The position numbers were made by a program, and so were the translations under genes. Below, one piece after another: positions 33,111-45,158 of a DNA stretch of 64,000 bases. Position 1 is the first letter of the stretch. Each line of letters starts with the position of its first letter. The DNA comes from Latrodectus hesperus (lineage: Eukaryota > Arthropoda > Arachnida > Araneae > Theridiidae), in NCBI GenBank assembly GCA_037975125.1, contig CM075852.1:15340319-15404318 (forward strand), in the 5' to 3' direction. A model generated the notes under the pieces. That model did no database searches. It was given only the letters and a program-made list of their open reading frames with translations, and was not told where the DNA came from.

Positions 33111-33389
33111 GCCGATTAACTTGTCTAGTGGTCAGCGTGCCTGACTGCGGATAGGGAGGTCCTGGGTTCGAATCCCGATTCGGTCATGGATGTACTTTCT
33201 GTCTCTAACTATCCTGTCTTTGTTCTTTCCTTGTATGAATGATGTGTGAATGGTTGCCTACCCTATATACGGGTCCCTATGGCATGTGTGTACTGAGGAA
33301 GTCGGACTCCACACCAAAATAGGGTTCAGTTGCAAAAGTGGAGCAGCGCACCCCTTGTTGCCAGCCTAGCTGGTACACGACAATGAATG
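33111..33389 (+). mobile_element. tRNA-derived SINE, family C, full length
   Basis: It opens with a tRNA-like head (A-box region TGTCTAGTGGTCAGC, B-box GGGTTCGAATCCC) and ends in a short ATGA repeat. A perfect 12-bp duplication, AATGATCAGAAA, flanks it at 33099-33110 and 33390-33401. This copy is the reference for the head of the chimera at 24592-24895. Confidence 0.85.
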
Positions 33390-33594
33390 AATGATCAGAA
33401 AATAATCGATAGTAAAAAAATATCAATGAAAAGTATGGAATTATGATTAGTTAATTGTCTTTTATAATGCCATAAAATAATGTTTCTAATTAATTTTTAA
33501 AGTGCTTAGTGGAATAATTAGAGTTACGCAAGAAAGGTTATACAAAGATAAAATAGGAGTGTTCAATGAGTGTAAAGCAAAGTCTTAAATTAAA

Positions 33595-33960
33595 TCATTT
33601 CTCAAAGTGACTGAATGGTTCATCTTCAACAGATGTGAAGCTCCCTTGGCCATAAGGAAAATACTCGAAATTCCTATTCACACCGAATCTTCTGTGGATG
33701 GCCCAAAATGATACTTGCGAGCCGAAGAAAAGTTTATAAAGCACTCCAAGCTCCTCACTCGGGTATAGGAAATCATCTAAAAGCGTATGTTTCCTCCCCC
33801 CACACGCACTGCATTCTGGGAAGGGGCCTTCGCCAAGTGATTCATGACCATCCTCCGAGTGGGCCCTGCTAAAAAGGAGCAGAGTGCATAAAAGATGGGC
33901 CGGGAGAGGGGGAGGGGGTCGGGCAATCAAATTATGGGACGGTTGGAACGTTTGACATCG
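33595..33960 (-). other. GC- and CpG-rich island, possible exon or promoter
   Basis: A minus frame of 111 codons (33595-33930) covers the island, starting with a proline/leucine-rich stretch. Within it lies a good acceptor-like sequence, CTCCTTTTTAGCAG|G (near 33863), and a TTTTATG element upstream of it. At 33805-33822, minus strand, TTCCCAGAATGCAGTGCG fits the STAF/ZNF143 site consensus (YWCCCRNMATSCMYYRCR) at 17 of 18 positions. No protein family is recognised. Exon and promoter readings are both possible. Confidence 0.3.
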
Positions 33961-34386
33961 GCAGGATGCAAAGGGAAAAATGACATTTCTATTGCATTTT
34001 GAAGAAAACGTTTATTGATTGTATCAGTCCGCAACGAATGCGAAACACCAATTTTTCTGAGCTGCTGATTCATGCGAGTGCCTTTGTGCCAATTTCGATT
34101 GAAAACTGAAAAGAGTTTCCTTCTCTGAAAGTACTCTCGCCAAATAACCTGACATTTGAAAATGTATCATGTTCAACTTTGTGTCAAAATCCATATGTAT
34201 ATATATAGAGAGAGAGTGTTCGATTTTAATAATATATTATTACATGTGAAACGTTTCTATTATGTGTATTTATGTAACACTAAAATTGAGAAATAGAAAT
34301 GGTTTTGGATACAGTCCCAGAAATTCACTTGGAAATGACAAATATTGATTTCTTGCCTATTTCTTCCCGTCGAAATTGCTAAATAT
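33961..34386. other. AT-rich, nothing recognised
   Basis: No coding or repeat signal recognised. Confidence 0.4.
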
Positions 34387-34396
34387 AAGTTTTGAG

Positions 34397-34698
34397 CTGC
34401 CGACCGACGGCTGAGTGGTTAGCGTTCCTGAATCCTGAGCAGTGGGTCCCGGGTTCGAATCCCGGCTCGGGCATGGATGTTACTTTCTTTCTATGTTTCT
34501 CTGTCCTTTCTTCTGAGATGATGCATGAATGTGGCCCACCCTGTAAACAGAATTGTGGTGTCAAGGAGTGGGTAATGCTATTCGCCTCCGATACTTAGTT
34601 CACAGAAGCCCACGGGTAACGATAAATGAGTAGCAGTTACTGGCCTTGTTGTGACGAAGGGTTAGTCATCCAGTGACCGCCGTTATTTTTTTTAAAAA
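34397..34698 (+). mobile_element. SINE family B, full length
   Basis: The tRNA-like head (A-box TGGTTAGCG region, B-box GGGTTCGAATCCC) is at the left and an A-rich tail at the right. A perfect 10-bp duplication, AAGTTTTGAG, lies at 34387-34396 and 34699-34708. Confidence 0.85.
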
Positions 34699-34849
34699 AA
34701 GTTTTGAGTTACACTGAGTGTCAAAGATAACACTGAGCTTCGACCGTCTTCTTCCAATTTTTGCATCCTATCCGCAGAAAGACATGAGACACTACGAAAG
34801 TTTAACATGCATAGATCTTCCGTAAGGTCGACTTCAACTTATGCATTGT

Positions 34850-35660
34850 ATTTTCTTGGGAAGGCAACAGCAAAGCCTTTTATTTTTCAGTTATGATTTC
34901 TTTACTTTCAGTTTCCTTTTCTACTGCCAACAGAAAAGCCGCTGAACGTTGCCAGTCCCCGCGTCAACCACTCTCGAGTAAAGAAGTCAACAACTGAGCT
35001 GGCAACTTCTTTTATGATACACTACATCTGAGGCATTGAAGCATCAGGAAATTTTAATGTACATAGGCGAGTCCCTCTCACCACAATGAATCTTGGGCCG
35101 GGTCGGGTATAGAGCCCACTCTGTCACGAGAACAACACCTTTGCTCATAAGAACATGTCGTCTTTAAACATTGAGGTTTGATTATTTGTTTATGATATGT
35201 TTCTGACTGCTTATTTCTACTGACTGAAAAGCCGTTAAACACAACCAGTCGCTCCGTAATTTTGAACCACGATAAAGTGATAAGGTTGACACCTGAGTTG
35301 TCACTCCTTTTTACCGTCACACAGCTCCAGTAGCAGGTCGTGATCTCATTCTGATGACATGATTTATTTATTTCTGTTTCATTAATTTCCAATTGATGAT
35401 TTCTGCCGATTGAAGCTGTTAAACATACCAATCATTTCGTCATTTTAAACCACGGTCAGATGACGGGATCGACTCTTGAGGTGGCTCTTTCTCCTCTGGA
35501 ATTTTAAAATACACCAATAAAGAGACACTTGATCCCATGAAATTTCATCGTGTTCCCCCACTTAGCATGACAATCTTCTACGTGATTGAGTATTCAACCC
35601 ATGATCTTATACACACAGACCCAACGGCTTTTGCTATAGACTATTCCGTGCTTCCTAGCA
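34850..35660 (+). repeat. Cluster of three diverged copies of a dispersed repeat
   Basis: Three units begin near 34910, 35200 and 35395. They share the order: TTATTTCTRCYGA...GAAGCCGTTAAAC, then CGTCATTTTGAACCACG, a GATGACG block and GACACCTGAGYTGGCA-like words. Partial members occur at 39000-39110 and 56345-56545. There is no coding capacity, and the type is unknown. Confidence 0.55.
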
Positions 35661-35956
35661 GAACACGAAAAGAGGAAGTGAAAGTATTCACTTTTTTACT
35701 TTGGTGTTCATAGGTCTAACGGGAAAGGAAGTATGAAATATTCGAAATAAAAAATAGCTTGAAAAAAAGTACAAATGCTTTAAATTGTCACTGATTATTG
35801 AAATGTTGAAATATTATTTACTTACTCACACATAGACGCAGTATGTGTGTCTGTATACATTTACCTGACTTTATAAAATCAGAAATGGACAATACTCGTA
35901 TATCAACTACTAAAACGTGAAATTCTCAGTTTCTGGTACCGTTTAGAAAATTATAA

Positions 35957-36108
35957 ACAGGTTTGTGGTGGTATGGCGCGCGCAACGCTACTCGTCTCCG
36001 TGACTTGGTTCACGGGTCCCTGCTGGGTAACGACAAAGAGTAGCAGTTTCTGGTCTTGTTGTGGTATAGGGTTCGTCACCCAAGTGCCGGCCATTGGGAT
36101 AAAACATG
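35957..36108 (+). mobile_element. SINE family B, 3' fragment
   Basis: It matches the second half of the copies at 20669-20969 and 34397-34698 and ends GTGCCGGCCATTGGGATAAAA. The tRNA-like head is missing, as expected for a 5'-truncated insertion. Confidence 0.75.
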
Positions 36109-36138
36109 TATTTTTTTAATTAATATATTTAATACAAG

Positions 36139-36153
36139 AATATACATATATAT

Positions 36154-36240
<87 letters not shown>
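36139..36240. repeat. (TA)n microsatellite, left of mariner
   Basis: Interrupted, then pure, TA repeats ending at the target TA (36241-36242) of the mariner insertion. Confidence 0.95.
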
Positions 36241-36242
<2 letters not shown>

Positions 36243-37172
36243 CGAGGTGTGGCTATTAAATAACAAGACTGACGCTGCGGCGGCATAAGTGCGCATGCGT
36301 AGTCCGCCATTGACTGTCAGTTGTTTAGTGCGAAGCTTTCTCTTCAAAATGCCCTAAGCCTCATTTGCGTAAGTAACACGCGGTTTAGTCATAACCTTCA
36401 TTTCCATTAACATTGTTATTTTATTTTGGCGAAAAAAATGGTTAGTGTAATAATAGAGCAACGAATTGTTGTTCAATTTCTCTTCAAACTTGGAAAAACC
36501 GGTACTGAAACTTATAATTTACTGAAAGAAGTGTACGGCAGTGAATGTTTATCCCGTGCACGAGTTTTTGAATAGTTCAAACGTTTTAAAGATGGCCGAC
36601 AAGACGTTGAAGATGATTCGCGGCCAGGTGGCCCTTCAACGTCAAAAACGGATGAAAATGTCGAAAAAGTTGCTAGTTTGATTCGGTCTGATCGTCGATT
36701 GAGTATTCGTGCAATAGCTGAAACTGTAAACATTGATAAAGAGTGTGTACGGCAAATATTACATGACAATTTGAACATGAAAAAAGTGTGCGCCAAAATG
36801 GTGCCAAAAATTCTCACGTTTGAACAACAAGCAACTCGCAAAAACTGGCCAAACACAGCATCCCACTGTTAGAGCATCCACCTTACTCACCAGACCTGGC
36901 ACCATGTGACTTCTATCTGTTCCCTAAGGTGAAATCTGCATTAAAAGGAACAAGATTTGAGTCCATGGAAGCTGTTAAATAGAAAGCGGCAAGAGTACTG
37001 AAGGAATTGACAAAAGATGACTTCCAGCACTGTTTCCAACAATGGAAAATTCGCATGGAGCGTTACAGGGATAGAGAAGGGGTTTACATTGAAGGCGATT
37101 GTAAATAATTATGTTTAAAATAAGAATAAAACTTTTTACAACGACAGTCTCGTTATTTAATAGCCACACCTC

Positions 37173-37173
<1 letters not shown>
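36243..37173 (+). mobile_element. Internally deleted mariner transposon in a TA array
   Basis: Terminal inverted repeats of 29 bases begin CGAGGTGTGGCTATTAAATA at 36243 and mirror this at 37145-37173 with one mismatch. A TA duplication borders each end, and TA microsatellite continues on both sides. Length is 931 bp against about 1.3 kb for intact relatives. The near-identical ends and largely readable coding sequence suggest a fairly recent, non-autonomous copy. Confidence 0.9.
36438..37108 (+). pseudogene. Mariner transposase, internal deletion
   Basis: Transposase of the Mos1-like group that would bind the terminal repeats and cut at TA. From ATG 36438 the N-terminal helix-turn-helix region is readable: FLFKLGKTGTETYNLLKEVYG, RPGGPSTSKTDENV, then the second helix-turn-helix SIRAIAETVNI and MKKVCAKMVPKIL. 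After about residue 138 the frame jumps from TRKNWP to HPPYSPDLAPCDFYLFPK near 36885, so the region holding the first two catalytic Asp residues is deleted. The C-terminus (ALKGTRFESMEAV, QWKIRMERYRDREG) then runs to TAA at 37106-37108. Further lesions are a TGG-to-TAG stop near 36573 and a second TAG near 36978. It cannot transpose itself but could be mobilised in trans. Confidence 0.85.

Positions 37174-37260
<87 letters not shown>
37174..37260. repeat. (TA)n microsatellite, right of mariner
   Basis: Continuation of the TA array interrupted by the mariner. Confidence 0.95.
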
Positions 37261-37265
<5 letters not shown>

Positions 37266-38999
37266 CGTGCTTTAAAAAGTAAAATAATCTCTTAAATTTT
37301 ATTTATAATATTTTAGAGAAATATTTTTTTTCATATTTATCCAAATACAAAATCCTTTTTTATAATATCTTCATATTATTAATTTCAGCAATCAAAATGG
37401 TTAACTTATATTTTTGCATTCTTTCATAAAATTTTTACAAGGAAATAATTGTTTTTAATTTATATTTTTGTATAAATCTAAGTATATTTTACGTTTTTAT
37501 TATTTTTACAATATAATACTATTATATAATATAATTGTATATATTTTTCTATATGAACATATAAAACTTTTATATTTAAAATATTTCAAAAACGCTTCAC
37601 GGCGCAAATCCTTATAAATTCAAAATTTAAATACAATTTTAAAATTTAAATTATATATCATAATGAATTTTTATATACATATATAGAACCGAGGATAAAT
37701 TTCTTCCAACTATTCAAATATTCAGAGCTATATGACCTTAATACTGTTAGTGATCCTATTGCTTTAATTAACAGTTATATAAAACAATGTAAAATCATTT
37801 TATGAGATTTCAAGAGTGTTTTTCATAACCGCCTTATTTAATAAATTTATTTTATACGAAAGAAGGACATTCCACTTTTTTATTTACATTGTAGCTCAAG
37901 AAATTCGTAAAATTATTTATTACATTATTCAATGCAGAATCTTTTTTGACTCTAAAATTTCCCTCATATTTTAAATTCTCTTCAAAGAAACAAATTGAAT
38001 CTCGTAAGCTATAAATCCTAATTTCTTCTTTTTTAAAAGTATATCTCATATTAGTTCTATTTCAGTAGAAAATGTGACATCACTCTCTTTAGGTAGTAAT
38101 TGGATATTTAGTAGTTATTATTCTAGCAGCAGTTATTTGAGTTAAATGTTATTTTAAGTCAACCCAAAATATAACATAGGATCAGGTGTTACAAGATCAT
38201 TGCACACAGATATTTGTAAACTTTTTATGTACTCCTGGATATTAATAGGTAAATAAATAAGTGAATTTTTATAGAGCACGTGGTAGCAGAAAGTAAGATG
38301 ATTATTTAACTAATTTTGTGGAAATATATGCGAATAAGAATTATATTTCTCAATATTATAGTGATTGACAATTCAGATACTAGTAAGAATATTTCGATTT
38401 AAAAATTATCAAAAATGCAATCAAGTTTTCTTAAAAATAAAATTTCTATTTGATACTTTTTTTAATCTAGTTTAGTTAATTTTATCAAATTATCTAAATT
38501 TAATGTAGATAATTTAATCAATTACTTAAGTGTAATTTGCATTATTAGAAAACGTTTTAGTTTTTAAAGCCATTATAATTGTTCTCCAAATTTTTTATAT
38601 AAATGAGATCTAGGTAACAAAAATAAAGGAAAACAAAGTTATTTCCCAAAAAAAATTTTCTCTTGTGAAAAAAAAATTTTTTTTTTCATATTTTGTATGA
38701 ATTCTTTATAAGAATATTGATATATTATTCCAATTTTTTTATTACCTTAATTTACAAAGTTATAAGAAAATATTTTGAAACATAAATCTATTTTGTTTAG
38801 TAGCCATTGCCATGAATAGTTGAAAACCTTCAATTTTATTTTGCAATCTAATTTTTTTACGTAAATTTAAAGATTTCAAAAAAAAATTTTGCGATACAAT
38901 TATTTCCTTAGAACCAAACTTTGAAACCACTTTTTTTCTCCAATAAATTTCTTTTGTATGGTGAAAATTTCTACAACAGTTAAAATACGGATGCTACTT
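37261..38999. other. AT-rich, nothing recognised
   Basis: No exon or mobile element was recognised. The minus frame at 37852-38049 has AT-driven composition. Confidence 0.4.
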
Positions 39000-39110
39000 C
39001 GTTTTTTCTATTGGTTTCCAGTTGCTTATTTCTGCCAATCGGAACCGTAGAAATAGACGCAACTTTGAGTCAGAATTCAGAGACCAGTTGGGTACTAATT
39101 ATTCCCTTGA
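39000..39110 (+). repeat. Partial dispersed repeat
   Basis: TTGCTTATTTCTGCCAATCGGAACCG-like sequence matches the start of the units at 34910-35660. It ends just before the minisatellite. Confidence 0.35.
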
Positions 39111-39146
39111 TCATTGAACTTCAATACCACATCAGTGGAAGAACTT

Positions 39147-39603
39147 TAGACCATACATACTTTAGTACAACTTTCCTTTAGACCATGCATACTTTAATAC
39201 AACTTTTCTTTTGACCATGGATACTTTAGAACAAATTTACTTCAGACCATGCATACTTTAGTACAACTTTACTTTAGATCATGCATACTTTAATACAACT
39301 TTACTTTAAGCCATGCATACTTTAGTACAACTTTCCTTTAGATCCTGCATACTTTAGTACAACTTTCCTTTACACCATGCATACTTTAATACAACTTTTC
39401 TTTTGACCATGCATACTTTAGAACAGCTTTCCTTCAGACCATGCGTATTTTTGTACAACTTTACTTTAGACCATACATAATTTAGTGCAACTTTCCTTTA
39501 GACCATACATAATTTAGTACAACTTTCTTGTAGTCCATGAATACTGTAGTACAAATTCACTTTAAGCCATGTATACTTTAGTTCAACTTTATTTTAGACC
39601 ATA
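39147..39603. repeat. 32-bp minisatellite, left part
   Basis: About 14 head-to-tail units of a 31-32-bp motif (core ACCATACATACTTTAGTACA, then ACTTTMCTTTAG) with point variation. The array is split by the insertion at 39604-45870 and resumes beyond it. Confidence 0.9.
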
Positions 39604-40268
39604 CCCAACAAACACAGTACTGCCGGTTATTATAATGGCCTAAATCGACTTGACGATACGAGTGGTATTGGAGTGACACCGGCAAGCGGCACCACTACCC
39701 GTCAAAACATGTCCGCTCGGGGGACAATAGTGGGCCCAAAGTATGGCGTGGCCTTGGAACGGTATCGACAAAGCCGACATGACCGCTTGACCAATAATTT
39801 ACCGATTTCATTCCATATGTGGACCGAATGCTTTCAATAAATGACTCAGCGCCGGCAAATGCTAAATGACCGACCGCAAGCCACTTAATAGAAATTATTT
39901 TTTTAGATTGTTTTTTGTTTGCAATATTTGTTTGATAATATTTTTGTTCAAATTGCTCTATTACTTACGCTGTTTATGTATATTGCATTTAAGATTTCGC
40001 CTAAAATAGCTATCTCGTGCATTACAGAAAAAATCTTCAAAATGAAGTTCCACTTACTGCCTTAATATTATTAACAATTGCAAACAGAAAATTTGTAACG
40101 GTTATTGAATATTAATTGTAATGTTTATAAAATAAGTATCTCAAATATGCTCGATTATATTCCTGTTTAATTGAAATCAAAATTTAATTATCTTCAGAAG
40201 AGGTTATACATCTAAGAAAGCTGTTGGATTTACATATTTTAATCACCATCAAAAACTACTTTTATTTT

Positions 40269-40653
40269 GTTGTTGTTATTTATGACACTTGGACAAGTGA
40301 AGCTCGCTATGCCATTGGCTATGAAAATATAACACTGTAAGGAACGTCTTTCGTTTAACAAGAGAAACTTGAAGCACTGTACGACTCAGCTCTAAACTCT
40401 TCCGATAGATGGCTCCACCAGAGGATCTATTCACTCAGATTTGTCAATGATCTGAAGGGGTAGGAAATGAATTTAATGAATGAAGAGGGAGGAAATTTTC
40501 TTCAGTGATTATACCCATGGTAACTACTCATCGACCAACCACAGGACTTTCCATTCCCCAGATTTAATGAACACGTATATCATCATGTACTCGGTGGGTC
40601 TTTGGCGGCATTAGGATTTGTACCCCGCCCTTCCGGACAGAAGACCGATGCCC
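40269..40653 (-). mobile_element. SINE family A, 5' end cut by LINE junction
   Basis: Minus-strand copy with the GTTGTTGTTATTTATGACAC tail complement at the left. It breaks off inside the tRNA-like head at GAAGACCGATGCC (about 40653), where LINE sequence begins; the A-box and head start are missing. A small internal duplication (GAAATGAATTTAATGAATGAAG region) lies near 40465-40490. Confidence 0.75.
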
Positions 40654-41109
40654 ACGTATGTAAATGAAGAGAACATACATGGAATGCTCAGAACAAATAA
40701 CAACGATATATTCCCAGATGCACATATTCGCATAGACGAAACAAAATCCCATAAATTCTACGATCATTTACAACACCTAGTGCTGGAAGTAGACCCTGTC
40801 ACGGAGCACACCTTACTAGAAGCACAAACAACACACTTTGGATTCCAAAAGACTTACATAAGGCCATACAAAAAACTTATCAGATGCTTTAACTGTCATG
40901 ATTTCGGGCATATAAGTAAAAATTGCCATTACAAGAGAATGTGCGGCAAATGCGGGCACAATCACAAAGAAGAGTGCACTGAAGAGAAGCTCGAATGCAT
41001 CAACTGCTGGGTAGCAAACAGAGAAGGGGCCAACCTAAAGACCAATCACACTGCATATTCATCAACTTGTTCAATATATCACTACCACCTAAACCATTCC
41101 AGAACCTAA
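40654..41109 (+). pseudogene. LINE ORF1 (Gag-like) C-terminal part
   Basis: RNA-binding nucleocapsid-like protein of the LINE ribonucleoprotein. About 150 codons survive, beginning in frame at TYVNEENI with no native start. Three Cys/His knuckles close it: CFNCHDFGHISKNC (C-x2-C-x4-H-x4-C), CGKCGHNHKEEC (spacing shortened by one before and after the His), and CINC...NHTAYSSTC. This arrangement is typical of Jockey/R1-clade ORF1 proteins. A stop follows at 41107-41109, 53 bases before the open ORF2 region. The N-terminal two thirds are lost. Confidence 0.85.
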
Positions 41110-41161
41110 TATGCCTAGCAGCGACAAACAACTAAATCACAAAGATCCATGCATTACCTAG

Positions 41162-44100
41162 CAAATTGACAGCAGCCCTCACCTAACAGAGACCACCATT
41201 ATCCAAATAAATCTCATGAAATCCAGCGTTCCAACAGATCAGCTCCAGATAGTCGCTATTACCAACAAAGTCCACATCTTCCTTGTACAAGAACCTCACC
41301 TCAGTAAAGAAGGTAAAATACTAGGTATCCCGAGTACCTGGTCCTACTGGCTTTCAAGAAATGGCAAAGCAGGTCTTATCGTGACAACGAACATCAACCC
41401 AATCTTGATTGGCCAAACGAACTCAGCAGTAGCGGTCAAATTGTCCATAGACCAATCACCCATTTCCCTAATCTCAGCCTATAGTCCACCGCTAAATCAT
41501 CGGCGAAGAACAAGACAACTTCCTCAAAACACACTTGATGAAACACTACAAGAACTCGATTCCATCTGCACCAACCTCAAAGACGAAAATTACATAATAG
41601 GAGCAGACCTTAATGCTCACCATATTCTCTGGGGATACAAAGATAATGACAGCCGAGGAGAAAAGTTACTGGATTTCATCACCGCTAAAAATCTGCACCT
41701 CTTTAACACCATGGGCGCGCCACCTACCTTCTACTCCTCCACCTCTGAAGGATGGCCGGACGTCACACTTGCCTCTAGCCCTCAACTGGCAACAAAATGC
41801 AACTGGGAATTGCTCGACATCGAGTCCCTTAGTGACCACCGCTATATCAAGATCAAACTATGCAGACCACCAGACGCACCTACACAAATTAGATTCAAAA
41901 CTAAATACGGAAATTACCATCTCTTTCTTAATCATCTCCTCCCGCAAGTCCCAGCCTTAATCCAAAGCCTCAACTGCTGTCAAGAGAGCGAACAGTTAGA
42001 CTCAACCACAAAAGACCTCCAGGATGCAATTACACACTGCTGCAATAAGTCCTTCAAAAAAGTTAAGCATAGACATAATATAATGCCTCAATGGTGGACA
42101 CCAGCCATGAATAACAGAAAGCAAGACAAGCAGAAAACCAGAAAAGAAGACAAGCACAGCAAGCTAACAGTGACCAGAAAGCACAACTCCTAACATTATA
42201 TAAGCAACTTCGGGCCAAGTACATGAAAGACGTCAGAAAAGCAAAACGCTCTTGCTGGCGCAACATCTGCTCAGCTGCAACTAATCCGTACGGGAAAATC
42301 TACAAAGCCACATTCAAAAGCAAAACCATACCCACCAACTTGTTCAGTACTGGCCAGCAAACTGGTAACACTATTAGCTTTGCAACCAGAATTCTCCAGG
42401 AACTCTATCCTCCGCAGACTACCACTCCATATCAAAGAAACCAAACGGATACCACTGATGAACCAGAGCTAAGTGAAGGAGAAATTAGGAGAGTCATTTC
42501 CTCTCTCCCAAATGGAAAAGCACCGGGACCAGATGACATTGATAACTTAGTCCTAAAACTAATACATAAGAACACCCCAGAATTGCTGTCAACCTTTTTC
42601 CAGACCTGCTGTTGGTTGCATCACTTCCCAAAGTCACTCAAACTAGGTATTGTCATTCTCTTTTAAAAAGAGGGCAAATATATACACAATGTTAAATCGT
42701 ATAGGCCAATTACACTACTGCCAACCCTTGGCAAAGTCCTCGAAAAGCTCGTCATAACAAGATTAACGTATTTTCTGGAATCTAACCACCTCCTTCACAA
42801 CAGCCAATATGGATTCAGGCAAGGTAAATCCGTCGAGGACGCCTTAAGCAATCTAGTACATAACATCCACACCGCAAAGTCCATCGCCAAACACTGCGCC
42901 ATAATCTCCATTGACATCAAAGGTGCCTTCGACACAGCTCCTCACAACTCAATCAAAAATATTCTTGTAAGGAAAAACTGCCCCACAATTCTAAAAAGCA
43001 TCCTCTTCAGCAACCTGACGGACAGAATGGTCGCAATTAATACAAATCAAGGGCTTGCGACACAGCATCAGACAATAGGATGCCCACAGGGTTCCTGCAG
43101 TGGCCCATTGATGTGGAATCTTCTTGCAGATGAGCCACTCCAATACAATTGGCCCACAGTGGCGAAATCTCATGATCCTCACTCCAGCATCACCCTACAA
43201 GCCTTCGCTGATGACTTCACATTCGTCATTGCAGCCAGCAGCGAAAGGAAGCTGGGGAAAGTAGCCTCTGAGGCCCTTACTATCTTCCGTCAATGGACCA
43301 CCAAGCATCACCTGGAAATCTCTGTGGAAAAGTCCTGTTATATGTTATTTACAAAACTTCAATGTGGCCCACAAATTTTCTGGGACAACCAAAAAATAAG
43401 AAGGTCTAAGTCCATTAAGCTTCTAGGAGTCACTTTTGATGAAAAATTCAATTGGTCCCAACATATAAAAATGCAAGGCGCCAAAGCTTCCAGGGTCCAC
43501 CAACAGCTTCTTAGGCTCGCGGGAACAACCTGGGGCTTCTCACAGAAGCAAAGAATTATCCTATACAAAACAGTTACGTATTATTGCAGAAAGTATTATC
43601 GCACACGGAGCTCAGATCTGGGGTAGGGATCCCCACGTTAAAAACCAACATCTCCTCAACAAGATTCAATGGAAATTCCTGCTAAACATTGCAGAAGCAT
43701 TTAACACCACAGCCACAGCTGCTCTACAAGCTATTGCTGGGATACTGCCCTTACATCTCTTTATCAAAATGGAGGCAAATATAAAGTGCAGCCTGAAGAA
43801 CACCATCAACATTCAAATAGAGGAAAGAGTCACCAAATCGTCCATCCATCCAGGTGATTTTAATATAGATAACCGCATAAGCCTCAACCATTCGATGCAC
43901 TCTAATGAAGTCCAAGATTCCTTCCAAATTTTTACGGATGGGTCTAAACTGGAGGGTAAAGTAGGAGCGGCATTTGTTGCAATACATCATAACTCTCAAA
44001 TCCACTCTGAGAAATTCAAGCTTAGTGAACATAACACCGTCTTACAAGCTGAGCTCTATGCAATTCAACAGGCAACAAAATGCAAAATGGGCAATACAAA

Positions 44101-44809
44101 CTAACCACCCCTGTCACATCTGGTCTGACAGCCAAAGTGGGTTTAAAGCAATTCGTAACCCAACTACCACTAGTCCCCTGGCAAGGAACATCCAAGCTGA
44201 CCTAAACATAGCCACTTCAATCACCCTAGGCTGTATAAAAGCCCATGTTGGAATTACTGGGAATGAACTAGCGGACTCCTTAGCCAAGGAGGCTACTACA
44301 TTGAATGATGAGCAAACTATTGTCCCACCCCCACGCTCCTACCTCAAAAAAAGCTGAAAGATGAGATTCACCAAGAGTGGCAAACACTATGGGATCAGGC
44401 CACAACGGGACGCCTTGCCCATAATATTATACCAAAGGTGAAGCACTACACTCCTTGTTGGCCACGCCAAATTGCGCTCTTCGTCACTGAACACGGGCCC
44501 TTCCCCACGTATCTCCACCGGATTGGAGCCCTCTCAAGTGACAACTGCGCTTGTAAAGACACTGGAAGTCTGTACCACTACGCCACCACCTGCCCACTTA
44601 CTAGCTCGTGGCACTTTAACAGACCAAGTGAACATCTCCGTCTAGAATGGACTCGGAGCACCGTTAGCAACCACTATGCTAGACCAAAGCTAATCACCCT
44701 CATTACATTCCTTCCCAATCATAGAGACTTAATCATACCAAACGAGAACGGAGATGATGATGATGACGATAGCCAAGGGGACCTGTTTGACTCGGATACG
44801 GAGTATTAG
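41162..44809 (+). pseudogene. LINE ORF2: endonuclease, RT, RNase H
   Basis: Replicates the LINE by nicking DNA and copying its RNA at the nick. The endonuclease (about 41195-41900) shows IIQINL, FLVQEPHL with the catalytic Glu, GADLNAHH..WG, and the SDHRYIKI end. Reverse transcriptase (about 42490-43500) shows NGKAPGPDDI, YRPITLLP, QYGFRQGKSVEDAL, SIDIKGAFD, GCPQGSCSGPLMWNLL and the catalytic FADD at about 43204. RNase H (about 43930-44310) shows FTDGS, AELYAI, SDSQ and HVGITGNELAD. A zinc finger CACKDTGSLYHYATTC lies near 44550. Lesions: frame changes near 42150, 43585, 44090 and 44350 (a run of A), and a TAA at 42664-42666 in the RT fingers. The reading frame opens at 41162 without an ATG; the first Met is at 41216. 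Confidence 0.9.
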
Positions 44810-45158
44810 GAGCCACTCTCCCTCAACACCTATCTCGCCCCAGTGCTCAACCTCATTCGTACTCTTCTCATGACTACTAGGACTGTATCACTTGTACATA
44901 CTCTCATAGCTTATTTTCCCACTCACAGAACATTTGCCCGCAGTACATCTACTTCTCTTATCTAATCAAGACTTTCACCTGTATTCTTTTGTCCTTGTAT
45001 GTTACTTTTATCACATTGTATTATGTTTTATTGTCTTTATTCCGCAATCCTGCTTACCCTTTTTCTACTTGTATTCAATAATCTTGTTTTCTAAATTGCG
45101 CAAAATATGCAACTGTCTCCCCCATTCTTCCACCCTGCCCTCCTATTGTTTCTTCCTT

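Noticed and set aside
39147..39603. CRISPR-like array
   Set aside because: Units are contiguous 32-bp repeats with no unique spacers, in a eukaryotic context; it is a minisatellite.
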